The position numbers and the translations under genes are program-made. Below, piece by piece: positions 15,608-24,748 of a stretch of 64,000 nt of DNA; positions within the stretch are counted from its first letter, which is position 1, and each line of letters begins with the position of its first letter. The stretch covers positions 248,001-312,000 of the forward strand of contig JAWKTZ010000012.1 in assembly GCA_041398845.1 (NCBI GenBank). Direction: 5' to 3'. The DNA comes from Fuerstiella sp041398845 (GTDB taxonomy: Bacteria; Planctomycetota; Planctomycetia; Planctomycetales; Planctomycetaceae). Under the pieces are notes generated by a model. It ran no database searches, was not told the origin of the DNA, and worked only from the letters and a program-made list of their open reading frames with translations.

Positions 15608-18600
15608 TCATTCGTCGATCGGCAGAAAGGCCAGCGAGGTCTGAACTCCGTAATTGCATGTGCAGCCTGAACTGGCTTCGGGAATCAGTAACAACCCTCC
15701 GGCCGGAATCATGTTGATCAGACAGCCGGGGCGAGTTGACGTGGTGACCGGTGACAACTGCTTCGACAGCAGATCAAACGCCGTCGGGTTGCTCTGCCGA
15801 AAGAAGAACGTGGATGCTGATGCCGAGATATTTCCGCAGCCTCGGCGTTTGCCCAGAGTCCAGCCCCAGTCATCGAGCTTTTCACCGGTCTTCACGTGAT
15901 AGGCAACCGGTTCGCAGTACAGTCGTTCACCCACCACAACCGGATGCAGGTCCTGTTCGCCGTGGTCGCCATCGATCTTTGTGTCCTGAATCTGTTCAAC
16001 GTCCCAGTCGGCAGCGCCCGAATCGGCCAGACGTGCTTCAATGTTGTAGACAACTCGAGCTGTTGCTTTGTCGGTTCCGCTGTTGCGAGTTCCCACGGCG
16101 ATGATTCTGTCGGCGGCATAGCACATATACAAATTGTGTTCAGTGCGAGTCAGCGTGGTTGGCTTCCTCCATCGAGTGGTGCCCGTCTTCAGGTCAACCG
16201 CCACAACGTCGGCTCCGCCACTCACCAGCATCGCGGGCTTGTAGCGGCCGTTGCCGCCGGTCAGTGTTTCGGCGTTGTTGGATTCCACGAAGAACACTGT
16301 GCCGCCGCCGATGGTGATTGACGAATTCACAATCGCTCCGGTGGTGGCATAGTAAACCCACTGTTTTTCCGTTGTGACATGGTCGTAAGCGAACAAAAAG
16401 TCGCTGCAGACGATGTCGCGAGCATCAAAGTAGGCGCTTTCCATGATGCTTTCCAGGGTGTGTTCACGTCGGGACGCTCCGGGTTTGCAGCCGCTGCCAA
16501 CCAGCAGGTGCTGTACGTTGGCCACGTAGCCCCAGTCTTTTTTGGAACCATCCCTGCCATCGGGCACATCATACGAATGTTCGGAATAGCCGGTTTCCGC
16601 GTTCAGCGCATGACATTCATCACCGGCCACCGCAAACAGATAGTCATCCGTCGCGGCCAGATAACTGCAGTCTCGAAACGCAGCAATGCGGCGAGATTCG
16701 GGAAGTTCGATGTTCCACAGCAACGTTCCGTTGTAGGCATCGGCGGCAAAGATGCGGTTGTTGCCGGGGATAAACAGTCGACCATTCTTCCAAAGCGGAG
16801 CGACTGTGCGATGATGTCGATTGATCATTTCGCGAGGTCCCGGTTCGCCGAACCACTGCAGCGCCATCCGGCCTCGGACTCGTTCATCCGCACTGCAGCA
16901 CGTGTTGGCCACATCGCCGTACATATGAGACCACTCGCCGACACGGTCCAGCTTCGGGCGACGTACGATGCCGGCTTCGTCCGGTCCAGGAAAGGCAACT
17001 CCGGTTCCCGGTCGCAGCAGGCGAATTACCTCGGCACGATCCAGACCAGACGGCTTTCCCTCAAGTCCGGCGGCATCGACAATCAGGTTGAACATGTAGT
17101 CGGTGTATGGCACGGCGGCATCCGTCGCGCGATGATGCACGACCACGCGGCCGTACATTCCTGCGGCATCCAGACGACGGCGCAACCTGTTCGCCTCCGC
17201 CGAATCGGCTTCCACGCAGACAATTTTCAGATCGCTGTTGCGCGCCAGTTGATACGCCAGAACTCCGTCGCCACTGTTCCAGACCAGACAATAGCCCTTG
17301 CGAACGTTGGATTCCGTGAGCAGTTTGACGGCGGTCGCCCTCGATCGTTCGGCCTGTGACGGCGACGCAAACGTCATGGCCGGTTCCGCTGGTCTGATAA
17401 TCTTTGGCTCCGCAGGCGGCTGCCGGGAAGAAAAGCAGTAGGTCATGCCGCTGTCCGTATTGACAAACAGGCGGCCATTGCAGATGGACAGGCCATACGC
17501 CTTCCCATCGATCTGTGCCGACCACAGCTTCGCACCGTCATTGGCATTCATCGCCGCGACAACTCCGTCGCCTCCGCCAAAACGCAGGTCGCGAGCACCG
17601 ATGAAGGCATACGGAAACTCGTCCGGCAACAGACTGACTTCCTGCAGAACGCCCTTGCCGCGTCGAGTCAACTGGGCGGCGAACGAACCGGCGGGATCTC
17701 GAGCAGCCGGCACGAACAGGCGGCCTGAGCGGCGTTCCAGATAACCCTGAGCCGACACGTCGATCTTTCCGCTGGCCAGTTTCCTGCCGGTCTGAACGTC
17801 CAATGCCACCTGGTAAACTCCCTGACCAGGAAACAGCCCGGTGCAGAAGAATGCCACGCCGTCCTCCACCAGAACTCCCGAGCGCACGGCCATTGTGCTG
17901 ATGATGCGTTCGTTGCCAGGTATGCGCCGATCACGAGCGGCGTCGTGACGATACGTCCATCGCAGGTCGCCGTTGCTTCGATCCAGACAGTACACATTGC
18001 CATCGTCCGAACCAAACAGCACTGTGTCGTCATGAATCGTCGGAGCCAGGCGAACCGGTCCTTCCGTAAAGAACGACCACTTCTCTTCGCCCGTATTGGC
18101 ATCCAGGCAATACACCTTGTCATCGGCCGACGACGCAAAGTACAGCAAATCGTCTACGCAAACCGAATGGTAGGCTCGATCAAAGGTGACTCGCGGCTGC
18201 AGATTGTGTTTGTGATTCCAGAAGTCGTCACGTGCCGGAGGCGGCCAGGCCGGATCGGGTGGCTGAGCTGCCTGGTACGACCATTGCAGATGCAACGGCA
18301 AATTGAGTTTTTCCGCAGACATCGCCGTCCGCTGACTGTCGCGACGATATGTCGGCCAGCCAGCGACATCAGGAGCTTCTCCCTGAATCCCCGGAAACAG
18401 GGTTGAACGCGATTTGAACTCGGCCGCAACGGCATCCGCCGACAGGCACGTTTCATGAATGCTGACCTGTTCAATCTGACCGGTCAGAACATGACATTCG
18501 TCGTCGTCCAGATAACAACCGATTGTGCCGATCGCTTTCGGGGGATAGGCGATGGCGCCCTGCTGTTCCTTTGACGTCGCTCGCTGCCGACCGTCGACAT

Positions 18601-19123
18601 ACAGCGTCATCAACTGGCCGTCGTAGGTTCCGACCACGTGATACCAGAAGCCGAATTCAAAGTGCGCTGTGTCGGTCAGATACGTCAATCGCTGTTTGCC
18701 TGCGGACGCCACCGCAAAACAGAACTGAGTTTCTCGAAAGCCCAGCAGCCATCCTCGTTCATATTCACCATTGTCCTGCAGCACGCCACAAATGCCGCCC
18801 CACTTCAATGGCTTTTCCACCATGACCCATGCTTCCACCGTCAGCGACGTTTCGGGAAGCCGCACGCTGGAAAGGTTGTCGGTGAATTCGACACGATGCC
18901 TGGCTGCGTCGTTGCCGTCAAACATCAACGCCTGAGGAGCCGTGGAACTGTGTCCCAGCGGCCCCATCACCGTTGCCGTCACGTCGCCCTTGACGGGAGT
19001 CACCGATCCGTCTGCAACGTTCGCGGGGGTGAGGTTCCATGAATACAGCGGCGGCGGCGAAACGACATCCTGTGCGACCGCCGTGCCAAACAAAATCACA
19101 ATCAAGCCCAGCAGCAGCTTCAT
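15608..19123 (-). CDS. LamG / PQQ-like beta-propeller protein with embedded methyltransferase-like domain
   Basis: 1171 aa, signal peptide at residues 1-18. Order of parts: LamG/concanavalin-like domain (about 60-235, LTVEAWVMVE, WYHVVGTYDGQLMTLYVDG); PQQ-type beta-propeller blades (about 265-580, VYCLDANTGEEKWSF, VYCLDRSNGDLRWTY); a Rossmann/SAM-methyltransferase-like segment (about 604-710, VWNSGDGVLAYQLA, IVCVEADSAEANRLRRRL, NLIVDAAG, LLRPGTGVA); and more propeller blades (about 730-1165, IFAADAYNGTLLWNIELP). Predicted periplasmic or compartmental. The Gly-rich loop is NSGDG, which could bind nucleotide. Substrate unknown. Probably last gene of the leftward isomerase/DUF1080/PQQ set. Confidence 0.88.
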   Translation of the reverse strand: MKLLLGLIVILFGTAVAQDVVSPPPLYSWNLTPANVADGSVTPVKGDVTATVMGPLGHSSTAPQALMFDGNDAARHRVEFTDNLSSVRLPETSLTVEAWVMVEKPLKWGGICGVLQDNGEYERGWLLGFRETQFCFAVASAGKQRLTYLTDTAHFEFGFWYHVVGTYDGQLMTLYVDGRQRATSKEQQGAIAYPPKAIGTIGCYLDDDECHVLTGQIEQVSIHETCLSADAVAAEFKSRSTLFPGIQGEAPDVAGWPTYRRDSQRTAMSAEKLNLPLHLQWSYQAAQPPDPAWPPPARDDFWNHKHNLQPRVTFDRAYHSVCVDDLLYFASSADDKVYCLDANTGEEKWSFFTEGPVRLAPTIHDDTVLFGSDDGNVYCLDRSNGDLRWTYRHDAARDRRIPGNERIISTMAVRSGVLVEDGVAFFCTGLFPGQGVYQVALDVQTGRKLASGKIDVSAQGYLERRSGRLFVPAARDPAGSFAAQLTRRGKGVLQEVSLLPDEFPYAFIGARDLRFGGGDGVVAAMNANDGAKLWSAQIDGKAYGLSICNGRLFVNTDSGMTYCFSSRQPPAEPKIIRPAEPAMTFASPSQAERSRATAVKLLTESNVRKGYCLVWNSGDGVLAYQLARNSDLKIVCVEADSAEANRLRRRLDAAGMYGRVVVHHRATDAAVPYTDYMFNLIVDAAGLEGKPSGLDRAEVIRLLRPGTGVAFPGPDEAGIVRRPKLDRVGEWSHMYGDVANTCCSADERVRGRMALQWFGEPGPREMINRHHRTVAPLWKNGRLFIPGNNRIFAADAYNGTLLWNIELPESRRIAAFRDCSYLAATDDYLFAVAGDECHALNAETGYSEHSYDVPDGRDGSKKDWGYVANVQHLLVGSGCKPGASRREHTLESIMESAYFDARDIVCSDFLFAYDHVTTEKQWVYYATTGAIVNSSITIGGGTVFFVESNNAETLTGGNGRYKPAMLVSGGADVVAVDLKTGTTRWRKPTTLTRTEHNLYMCYAADRIIAVGTRNSGTDKATARVVYNIEARLADSGAADWDVEQIQDTKIDGDHGEQDLHPVVVGERLYCEPVAYHVKTGEKLDDWGWTLGKRRGCGNISASASTFFFRQSNPTAFDLLSKQLSPVTTSTRPGCLINMIPAGGLLLIPEASSGCTCNYGVQTSLAFLPIDE

Positions 19124-19165
19124 CAGCAGGACTCCCTCACGCAGATTCAGACGAACTGAGAACGG

Positions 19166-20152
19166 TTAATCGTCGATCGGCTGCACCCAGATGTTGCGGA
19201 AGCGGATGGGGTTGCCGTGGTTCTGAAGATACAGCGGGCCGCCTTCCGGTCCTTCCTTGAGCGGCGCACCGGCGGTGGCTCGATCAAGTTCCTGTTTGTC
19301 GTGGATTGTTTCGCCGTTGTGTCGCACCGTGATCCATGCGTTTTTGGTTTTGTTTCCCGCATCGTCAAATCGGGCGGCATGAAATTCGACGTCATAGGTC
19401 TGCCATGCCAATGGCGGAAAGCACATGTTGATCTTTGGAGCGGCAATCTGGTACAGGCCGCCGCATTCGTTGTCCTTGCCTTCCAGACCGAATGAATCAA
19501 GGACCTGAACTTCGTAACGGCCCTGCTGATAGGCTCCACTGTTAGCTCGGCCCTGCCCGCGAGCATGGGGCATAAATGACAGCAGGAATTCCAGATGCAG
19601 TTTGTAGCTGCCGAACTTCTGCTTGCTGGTGGTGCCTTCCATGAGCAGTTTGTCGTCTGACAGTCTGCCGCCTTCGAAGTTGTCGGCCGACGTTCCGTCA
19701 AACAACACCACAGCGCCAGCCGGGGGCGTCATTCCCAGAGTGGAACTGGTCCGTTTGACTTTGGCCAGCTCGGCGATGCGTTCGTTGTTCTCTGTATAAA
19801 GAGTCAGGTTGCCGTCCCGGATTTCGGCTCGCCCTTTGTGTTCCGGATTGTCGGATTTCAGCACACACAGGTCGCCTTCCATGCCGCCGCTTCCGGGAAC
19901 TCGAGTATTTGGCTGACCGTCCCAGCCATCGCCCGGTAGACCTCCGATAAAACCAACTGACGAAAACTTCCCGTCGCCCAGAGCCACCACCTGAATGCCG
20001 ATTTTGACATCTTCGCCGATCTTCCCGGAGTACTCACCCTGAATGGCAAAGTCAGGTCCGGCTTCTGCGGGATCCAGAAACGCTTTTTTGTCCTGAGCAA
20101 AACCAGAGGCGGACAGGAGCAGGAACAGAACGGCAGTGGTGGTTAATTTCAT
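19166..20152 (-). CDS. DUF1080 (3-keto-disaccharide hydrolase-like) protein
   Basis: 328 aa with signal peptide (residues 1-19). An N-terminal domain of about 110 residues (EYSGKIGEDVKIGIQVVALG) precedes the DUF1080 concanavalin-like domain (about 150-328): VVLFDGTSADNFEGG, LHLEFLLSFMP, NSGAYQQGRYEVQVLDSFG, ECGGLYQIAAPKINM, WQTYDVEFHAARFD, GGPLYLQNHGNPIRFRNIWV. DUF1080 proteins are exported carbohydrate-active proteins; some hydrolyse 3-keto-glucosides. It lies between an isomerase/epimerase and the PQQ protein, consistent with a small sugar-processing set. Confidence 0.92.
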   Translation of the reverse strand: MKLTTTAVLFLLLSASGFAQDKKAFLDPAEAGPDFAIQGEYSGKIGEDVKIGIQVVALGDGKFSSVGFIGGLPGDGWDGQPNTRVPGSGGMEGDLCVLKSDNPEHKGRAEIRDGNLTLYTENNERIAELAKVKRTSSTLGMTPPAGAVVLFDGTSADNFEGGRLSDDKLLMEGTTSKQKFGSYKLHLEFLLSFMPHARGQGRANSGAYQQGRYEVQVLDSFGLEGKDNECGGLYQIAAPKINMCFPPLAWQTYDVEFHAARFDDAGNKTKNAWITVRHNGETIHDKQELDRATAGAPLKEGPEGGPLYLQNHGNPIRFRNIWVQPIDD

Positions 20153-20168
20153 GAGATTTTCCTAACAA

Positions 20169-20308
20169 GGGCAGTGCGCAACGCCGTGAAGAGTTTTGAC
20201 TTTGTTTAACCCGACCCGGAGGGGAAGTTCTCCCCGTCGACAGAATCGCCTCCCCTCCGGGTCGGGTTAAACGAAGTCAAATCTTTTCATGGCGCTGGGC
20301 AGTGCCCA
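20169..20308. repeat. Palindromic repeat A1
   Basis: Core arms gtttaacccgacccggaggg (20204-) and its complement (ending 20272) form a near-perfect stem around tcgacagaatcgcc. Outer arms gggcagtgc and gaagagttttgactt have counterparts on the far side. Related copies are at 51433-51530 and 58190-58335. It occupies the gap between the isomerase and DUF1080 genes. Confidence 0.85.
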
Positions 20309-20385
20309 TGGCCCGATGGTGTGGAGATTCGGTTGACTGAAAAAATTTCAAGCGCCGAGACGTTCCCGCTGTTTGCTTGAACAGT

Positions 20386-20408
20386 GATGCCCGCACCGTG
20401 CGGGCATC
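20386..20408. terminator. 10-bp hairpin downstream of the isomerase gene
   Basis: gatgcccgca and tgcgggcatc pair perfectly around ccg. It lies 30 bases past the minus-strand isomerase stop. No T-run follows on the minus strand, so termination is only a possibility. Confidence 0.4.
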
Positions 20409-20437
20409 TTACTCCGTCAGATTCTGAACTGATGAAT

Positions 20438-21304
20438 CTAACTTTCCCAGCGCTGTTTCATGAACTTCAGGCCGTCTTCTGCCAGCTTCAGTTCTGTATC
20501 AAACATTTTTCGCCAGATCCGAGTGGCGGCGGCCAGATCCGGCAAAGCCAGTCCGAACGCTTCAATCATCAGGTAGCCATTGTCGTAACCAGCCGCTTTC
20601 AGAGCCGAAAACGATTCGTCCCAGTTCACTCCGCCCATGCCTGGGGTGGAACGATCATTTTCAGAAATGTGAACATGCACCAACTGATCTTTACAGCTCT
20701 GAACGGCGTCGGTGATCGACTTTTCCTCAATGTTGGCGTGGAAGGTGTCGTACATCATTTTCAGATGACTATGACCGACTTCGCGACAGAACTGAGCATC
20801 GTCGGCGGCGCAGTTCAGAAAGTAGCATTCGAAGCGGTTCAGGTATTCGACCACAAGGGTGACATTGTTCTGTTTGGCGTAGTCGGCCGCCTGACTCAGA
20901 ACCTCTTTCGCGCGATTCCATTCGTCGACCGTCCGTCCGGCTCCGGAGAATTCGCCCAGAGCGGAATGAATGGGGCCGCACAAATGAGTGGCTCCGGCCA
21001 GTGCGCACATATCGATCACCTTTTTCAGGTGATTCAGCCCCGCCTGACGGACAGCGGCGTCCGGAGAAATGGGGTTCGCTTCTGCCGTGCAGACGGTGAC
21101 TGCGGTGGCCCCTAATTGCAGGTCGGCCAGTTTGGCCCCGATTTTCTGATAAGTGTCGGCATTCAAATCGAACATGGGCAGCTCAACGCCGTCGTACCCC
21201 ATGGCCTTCAGTTGCTCGATGATCGGAAAATGGTCTTCCGTAATCACGGAATTCCACAGCAGCAGATTCATGCCATACTTCACAGTCACAGTCGATGTCT
21301 CCAC
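20438..21304 (-). CDS. Sugar phosphate isomerase/epimerase (AP endonuclease 2-like TIM barrel)
   Basis: 288 aa. TIM-barrel of the xylose-isomerase-like family: MNLLLWNSVI at strand 1, GYDGVELPMFDLN, LVVEYLNRFECYFLN (metal-binding Glu on strand 5), LKMMYDTFHANIEE (Asp/His on strand 6), LVHVHISENDRSTPGMGGVNW (His on strand 7) and YLMIEAFG (Glu). All expected metal ligands seem present, so it should be active. Members include tagatose/psicose 3-epimerases and hydroxypyruvate isomerases; substrate unresolved. No signal peptide, hence cytoplasmic. Repeat B1 begins 14 bases upstream of the start. Confidence 0.9.
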   Translation of the reverse strand: METSTVTVKYGMNLLLWNSVITEDHFPIIEQLKAMGYDGVELPMFDLNADTYQKIGAKLADLQLGATAVTVCTAEANPISPDAAVRQAGLNHLKKVIDMCALAGATHLCGPIHSALGEFSGAGRTVDEWNRAKEVLSQAADYAKQNNVTLVVEYLNRFECYFLNCAADDAQFCREVGHSHLKMMYDTFHANIEEKSITDAVQSCKDQLVHVHISENDRSTPGMGGVNWDESFSALKAAGYDNGYLMIEAFGLALPDLAAATRIWRKMFDTELKLAEDGLKFMKQRWES

Positions 21305-21317
21305 GATGAATGGGTTC

Positions 21318-21420
21318 TGGAGGCATTCTGAAAAAGGGGGCTGACCCTTTGGAGGGCGGCAAATCCGCAGTCAATACGGCTGCCCGGAGAGGGGCAGCCC
21401 CCTTTTTCAGAGTGCCTCTG
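21318..21420. repeat. Palindromic repeat B1
   Basis: Imperfect palindrome: ggaggcattctgaaaaaggg...ctgaccctttggagggcggc on one side, ggctgcccggagagg..ccctttttcagagtgcctc on the other. Same family as 37744-37845, 39177-39279 and 54545-54647, with half copies elsewhere. Confidence 0.85.
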
Positions 21421-21987
21421 AGACCCGGTGAACGGTGTCAGTTCGTGGAAGCATGCAGAAAGTCCGGGCTTCCTGCAAGTCAACGCCGGTTGAAGTGCGG
21501 ATCGGCGTTTCCGGCCCACAAATCAGATGCCTGACGACGGCGTGTTTCCGGGCGTTGAACTCGCCGGCGCCACGGGTATGCGATCCACCGTTGGTTGGGT
21601 TTGCGATCCACGGCTGGTCGGGAATGCCCGCCGCCAGGGTGGGCTCAATGACACTGGGGGAAAGCCCCCGTGGATCATGCACGTTTCCACGACACTCAAT
21701 TTGAGGGGAACTCCTTCACGCGTGAGGCGTGATGCTGCGATCGGCGGGACTTCCACTGTAGTGGACGGCGTGTCCCGGCCGGAAAAGTCACCCTGACCGT
21801 CAAATCCTCACAACTCCTCCACTGCGGCTGGACGAAATGCTCTCCAGGGAAAACCCCAGGTGACGTCGACACGGTGTACCTTGAGGTCTTCCTCAGGATG
21901 CAGCGACTCGGGCGGGCTTCTACGAAACCGTTCGAACGGTCGCTCGACATTGAGTCAGGGGCCTGGCCCTTGTTAAGGAGAACAGTT
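21421..21987. other. Intergenic region upstream of fliL, no supported gene
   Basis: Short open frames in several frames have no motifs or signals. Small palindromes are seen (ttcacgcgtgaggcgtga near 21715). It probably carries the promoter of the flagellar operon, but no convincing sigma28 or sigma54 consensus is visible. Confidence 0.4.
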
Positions 21988-22506
21988 GTGGCGAAAGACG
22001 TGGAACAGGATGCAGATGCAGCTCCGGAACCCAAACGAGGTGGTCCCGGTGCAATTGTCTGGCTGCTGCTGCTGATCGGCAGTGCGTCGGTGGGTTTTGC
22101 TGTGCCGTTTGTTCTGCCCACGACACCAGCCGAAAGCAAGGCCGAGACAAAGGCGCCGGAATCGTTCGAGCTGCTGAATGCCGACGAGACCATCGCGGTG
22201 CCGTTCGGTGAAGTCACGGTGAACCTGGACGAAGGGCGCATGAATCGCTACCTGCGTCTGAAAATTTCCGTGCTGATCGCCAAGGAAGAGGAACTCAAGG
22301 TTGTCGAAGCCATGACGGCTCAGACGCCCGTTCTGAAGAACTGGCTGTTGAGTCATCTGTCGGACAAGACGCTGGAGGAAATTCGCGGCAAGGCCGGCCA
22401 GAACATGCTGCGTCGCGAGATGCGACGACAGTTTAACGAAACGATTTTCACTGACCGCCGCGATCACATCTACGACATCCTGTTTGAAGAATTCAACATC
22501 CAGTAA
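21988..22506 (+). CDS. fliL: Flagellar basal body-associated protein FliL
   Basis: 172 aa. GTG at 21988 is chosen because aaggag lies 8 bases upstream (21974-21979); the frame is open farther upstream but without a good start. A single membrane anchor (GAIVWLLLLIGSASVGFAVPFVL) is followed by the FliL domain (GEVTVNLDEGRMNRYLRLKISVLI, LKNWLLSHLSDKTLEEIRGKAGQ, RREMRRQFNETIF, IYDILFEEFNIQ). FliL surrounds the stator in the basal body and supports torque. First gene of the flagellar operon here. Confidence 0.92.
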   Translation: MAKDVEQDADAAPEPKRGGPGAIVWLLLLIGSASVGFAVPFVLPTTPAESKAETKAPESFELLNADETIAVPFGEVTVNLDEGRMNRYLRLKISVLIAKEEELKVVEAMTAQTPVLKNWLLSHLSDKTLEEIRGKAGQNMLRREMRRQFNETIFTDRRDHIYDILFEEFNIQ

Positions 22507-22574
22507 TTCTGCGTCGGCGTCCGTCCCGTGTTTCTGCGACATTGTTCCTTTCCATCAGCACAAAGTGCGTTCTT

Positions 22575-23447
22575 ATGACCGGCACCCCACAACTTGAGCT
22601 GCTGGATTTCAAGAATCCTCGCAAGCCAAAGAAAACCAAATGGCGCGCGCTGTCACGATGGCATCAGAGCACGTGTGTGCTGACGACGGAAGCGTGGAGC
22701 GCTTTGTTATCACAGCCGACCACTCTGGAAGCCACCAAGGTTGAACCGCTGGACTGCCGCACGGCTCTGCAGATGCTTCCGGACGACAGCATGGCTCTGC
22801 AGTTCGCCATCGGTGCCGACCGGTTTCCGTCGCTGATCGTGTTTACTCGCCAGCAACTGCACGGACTTCTGGCCGACATGCTGGATATGCCCGGCACTGA
22901 ATGGCCCGAAGTGCGTCGGTTTACTCGAGCGGAAGAATCGATGCTGATGGTGACATTTCAGGCCATGGCCGATGCGATCAGCGACGCCATTCCCGGGCCT
23001 GAAGCGACGTCGTGCATGTATGTCGAAATGTTCGACAAGCCACATCGCACACGCCTGTATGCTCAGGTCGACGACCTGTTTGTGGCAGAAATCAAGATCA
23101 CATCCCGATTTGGTGAAGACACGGCTTACTGGCTGCTGCCACGCATCGAAACGGTGGAACTGATCGGTCAGGAACTGCACGACGAAGAAAACGAAGACCG
23201 CAAGATTCATCCGCACCTGATCTCACTGGCTCAGCGAATCATGGTGGATGTTGTCGTGGAACTGGGTCGCTGCGAGATTTCGATGTCACAGGTCTCGAAG
23301 CTTTCTGTCGGAGACATCCTTGTTCTGGACCAGTCCATTCATCGTCCGCTCACAGCTCATGTTTCCGGGGAAGAAAAATGGCTCGGCAAACCCATTCGCG
23401 TGGGACCTCGCCAGGGATTCGAAGTGGTCAAGGTCATTACTGATTAG
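22575..23447 (+). CDS. fliM: Divergent flagellar motor switch protein, FliM-like
   Basis: About 290 aa from ATG 22575. The C-terminal 75 residues (IMVDVVVELGRCEISMSQVSKLSVGDILVLD...PIRVGPRQGFEVVKV) form a SpoA/FliMN domain. The preceding region looks like a shortened, divergent FliM middle domain (LIVFTRQQLHGLLADML, FTRAEESMLMVTFQAMADAI). The N-terminal EIDALL-type CheY-binding motif of typical FliM is missing; instead there is a basic stretch (NPRKPKKTKWRALSRW). Position between fliL and fliN supports FliM. Repeat C1 begins right at the stop codon. Confidence 0.75.
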   Translation: MTGTPQLELLDFKNPRKPKKTKWRALSRWHQSTCVLTTEAWSALLSQPTTLEATKVEPLDCRTALQMLPDDSMALQFAIGADRFPSLIVFTRQQLHGLLADMLDMPGTEWPEVRRFTRAEESMLMVTFQAMADAISDAIPGPEATSCMYVEMFDKPHRTRLYAQVDDLFVAEIKITSRFGEDTAYWLLPRIETVELIGQELHDEENEDRKIHPHLISLAQRIMVDVVVELGRCEISMSQVSKLSVGDILVLDQSIHRPLTAHVSGEEKWLGKPIRVGPRQGFEVVKVITD

Positions 23448-23577
23448 TTAGGAACACTTCATCAATAGATGGCGTAGTGGATTTCGCCAGAAATCCTGTG
23501 AGAAGGGAATTCTGGCGAATCCCACTACGAGCATACGGCTTCCCGGAGAGGGGCAGACCCCTTTTCAGATAGCCTCT
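23448..23577. repeat. Hybrid palindromic repeat C1 joined to half of B (B6)
   Basis: 23448-23529 is family C (ggaacacttcatcaatagat, gtagtggatttcgccag, ctggcgaatcccactac). 23532-23577 is the right half of family B (tacggcttcccggagagggg, ccccttttcagatagcctct). The junction is direct and falls between fliM and fliN. Confidence 0.85.
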
Positions 23578-23630
23578 AACACGACGGCTGAAACACGATC
23601 CATTTCCGACACAGGGAAGGTGAAACAGAC

Positions 23631-23993
23631 ATGTCAACACAGGACACTATTGATAACGAATCCGAATCCGCTCAGGTTCATCCGGTGGAGTTCCCGAATC
23701 TGACGGAACGACCGGCCACCACCAACCGCGTTCCTCTGCAGCGTTTCTACGACGTCAATGTGGAAGTGTCGGTGGAACTCGGCCGAGTGACTTTGCCAAT
23801 CGGCGATCTGTTGCGACTGGGTGAAGGAGCTGTTCTGGAACTGGAGCGAGCATTAAGCGAACCGGTCGACATTGTTGCTCAGGGAGTTCGCCTTGCACGC
23901 GGTGACGTCGTCGTTGTGGAAGACCGCTATGCGGTGCGCATCACGGAAATTGAGAGTTCGGATTCAGCATCCGGCCAGTCAGGCGGAGAATAA
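23631..23993 (+). CDS. fliN: Flagellar motor switch protein FliN
   Basis: 120 aa. A variable N-terminal 40 residues precede the SpoA/FliMN domain: FYDVNVEVSVELGRVTLPIGDLLRLGEGAVLELERALSEPVDI shows the FliN pattern, followed by LARGDVVVVEDRYAVRITEI. FliN forms the lower part of the C-ring and serves as an export-apparatus dock. Spacing to the next gene is 5 bases, so it is co-translated with fliO. ggaagg lies about 10 bases upstream of the ATG. Confidence 0.95.
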   Translation: MSTQDTIDNESESAQVHPVEFPNLTERPATTNRVPLQRFYDVNVEVSVELGRVTLPIGDLLRLGEGAVLELERALSEPVDIVAQGVRLARGDVVVVEDRYAVRITEIESSDSASGQSGGE

Positions 23994-23998
23994 CGATC

Positions 23999-24748
23999 AT
24001 GAATCGTCGGAATGGATTCCGGAATTGCCTTTTGCGGCAGAGCCTGCTGATCGGCATGGTCATTGTCCTTGGCACTGATCGCAGTGTTGGTCAGAGTCAT
24101 CGGCCGGACTGGGCTGCAACGTCGTCTGATCGTTCGAATCAGGCGGCGATCTCGCAGCCGCACGTTCCGTTTGTTCCGGCGCAGGTACCATCTGTTGTGT
24201 CAGCAGGCAGTTCGGGCCATGTTCGCCCGATGGTTCATCAGGCGTCAGCAGCGTTGCTCGCGGCGGTGCCGGAGCATTCGTCGACTGTGGAACCGGTTTC
24301 GCTGGAGGCATCACCGTCGGCGGCTGTGGCCGCCGCTGCGGAATCGACACCGTTCTATGACCGAACTCGTGCCGAACCGCTGGCCGTCGCGACAGCATCG
24401 AAGGCGTCCTCCGGGAACGGCGATCTGGTTCATCTGATCGAAGTCCTGCAGTGGACGGTTGTGGTGCTTCTGCTGGCGGTGGTCGCGGTGTTGACATTGA
24501 AGAAGATGAAGTCGAAGGGACTGTCGGTCGGCAGCAGCACAGGGATTCGACATGTGGCGACACTGCCTGTGAAGAATCTGTTTCAGGCTCATTTGCTGGA
24601 AGTCGGTGGACAGCAGTTTTTTGTGACAACGGATCGCGCCGGAGTCAAAACGGTGACGGCGGTCTCTCAGTGGGACGATTTTCAGACTCCGGTGGAAACC
24701 TATCAGGAAAGCGCAGCAGCTCCGGCTGCTCGATCATCACGGTCGTGA
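23999..24748 (+). CDS. fliO: Flagellar biosynthesis protein FliO-like
   Basis: 249 aa. A signal-like N-terminus (LLIGMVIVLGTDRSVGQS) is followed by a low-complexity Ala/Ser/Val-rich periplasmic linker (residues about 35-145), one membrane segment (LQWTVVVLLLAVVAVLTL, about 150-167) and the cytoplasmic FliO domain (IRHVATLPVKNLFQAHLLEVGGQQFFVTTDRAGV). FliO helps assemble the FliP ring of the export gate. The long linker is unusual compared with enterobacterial FliO. It overlaps fliP by 4 bases (GTGA). Confidence 0.85.
   Translation: MNRRNGFRNCLLRQSLLIGMVIVLGTDRSVGQSHRPDWAATSSDRSNQAAISQPHVPFVPAQVPSVVSAGSSGHVRPMVHQASAALLAAVPEHSSTVEPVSLEASPSAAVAAAAESTPFYDRTRAEPLAVATASKASSGNGDLVHLIEVLQWTVVVLLLAVVAVLTLKKMKSKGLSVGSSTGIRHVATLPVKNLFQAHLLEVGGQQFFVTTDRAGVKTVTAVSQWDDFQTPVETYQESAAAPAARSSRS

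Noticed and set aside
21421..21987. Open frames on both strands upstream of fliL
   Set aside because: Several overlapping short frames with no motif; fliL starts better at GTG 21988.
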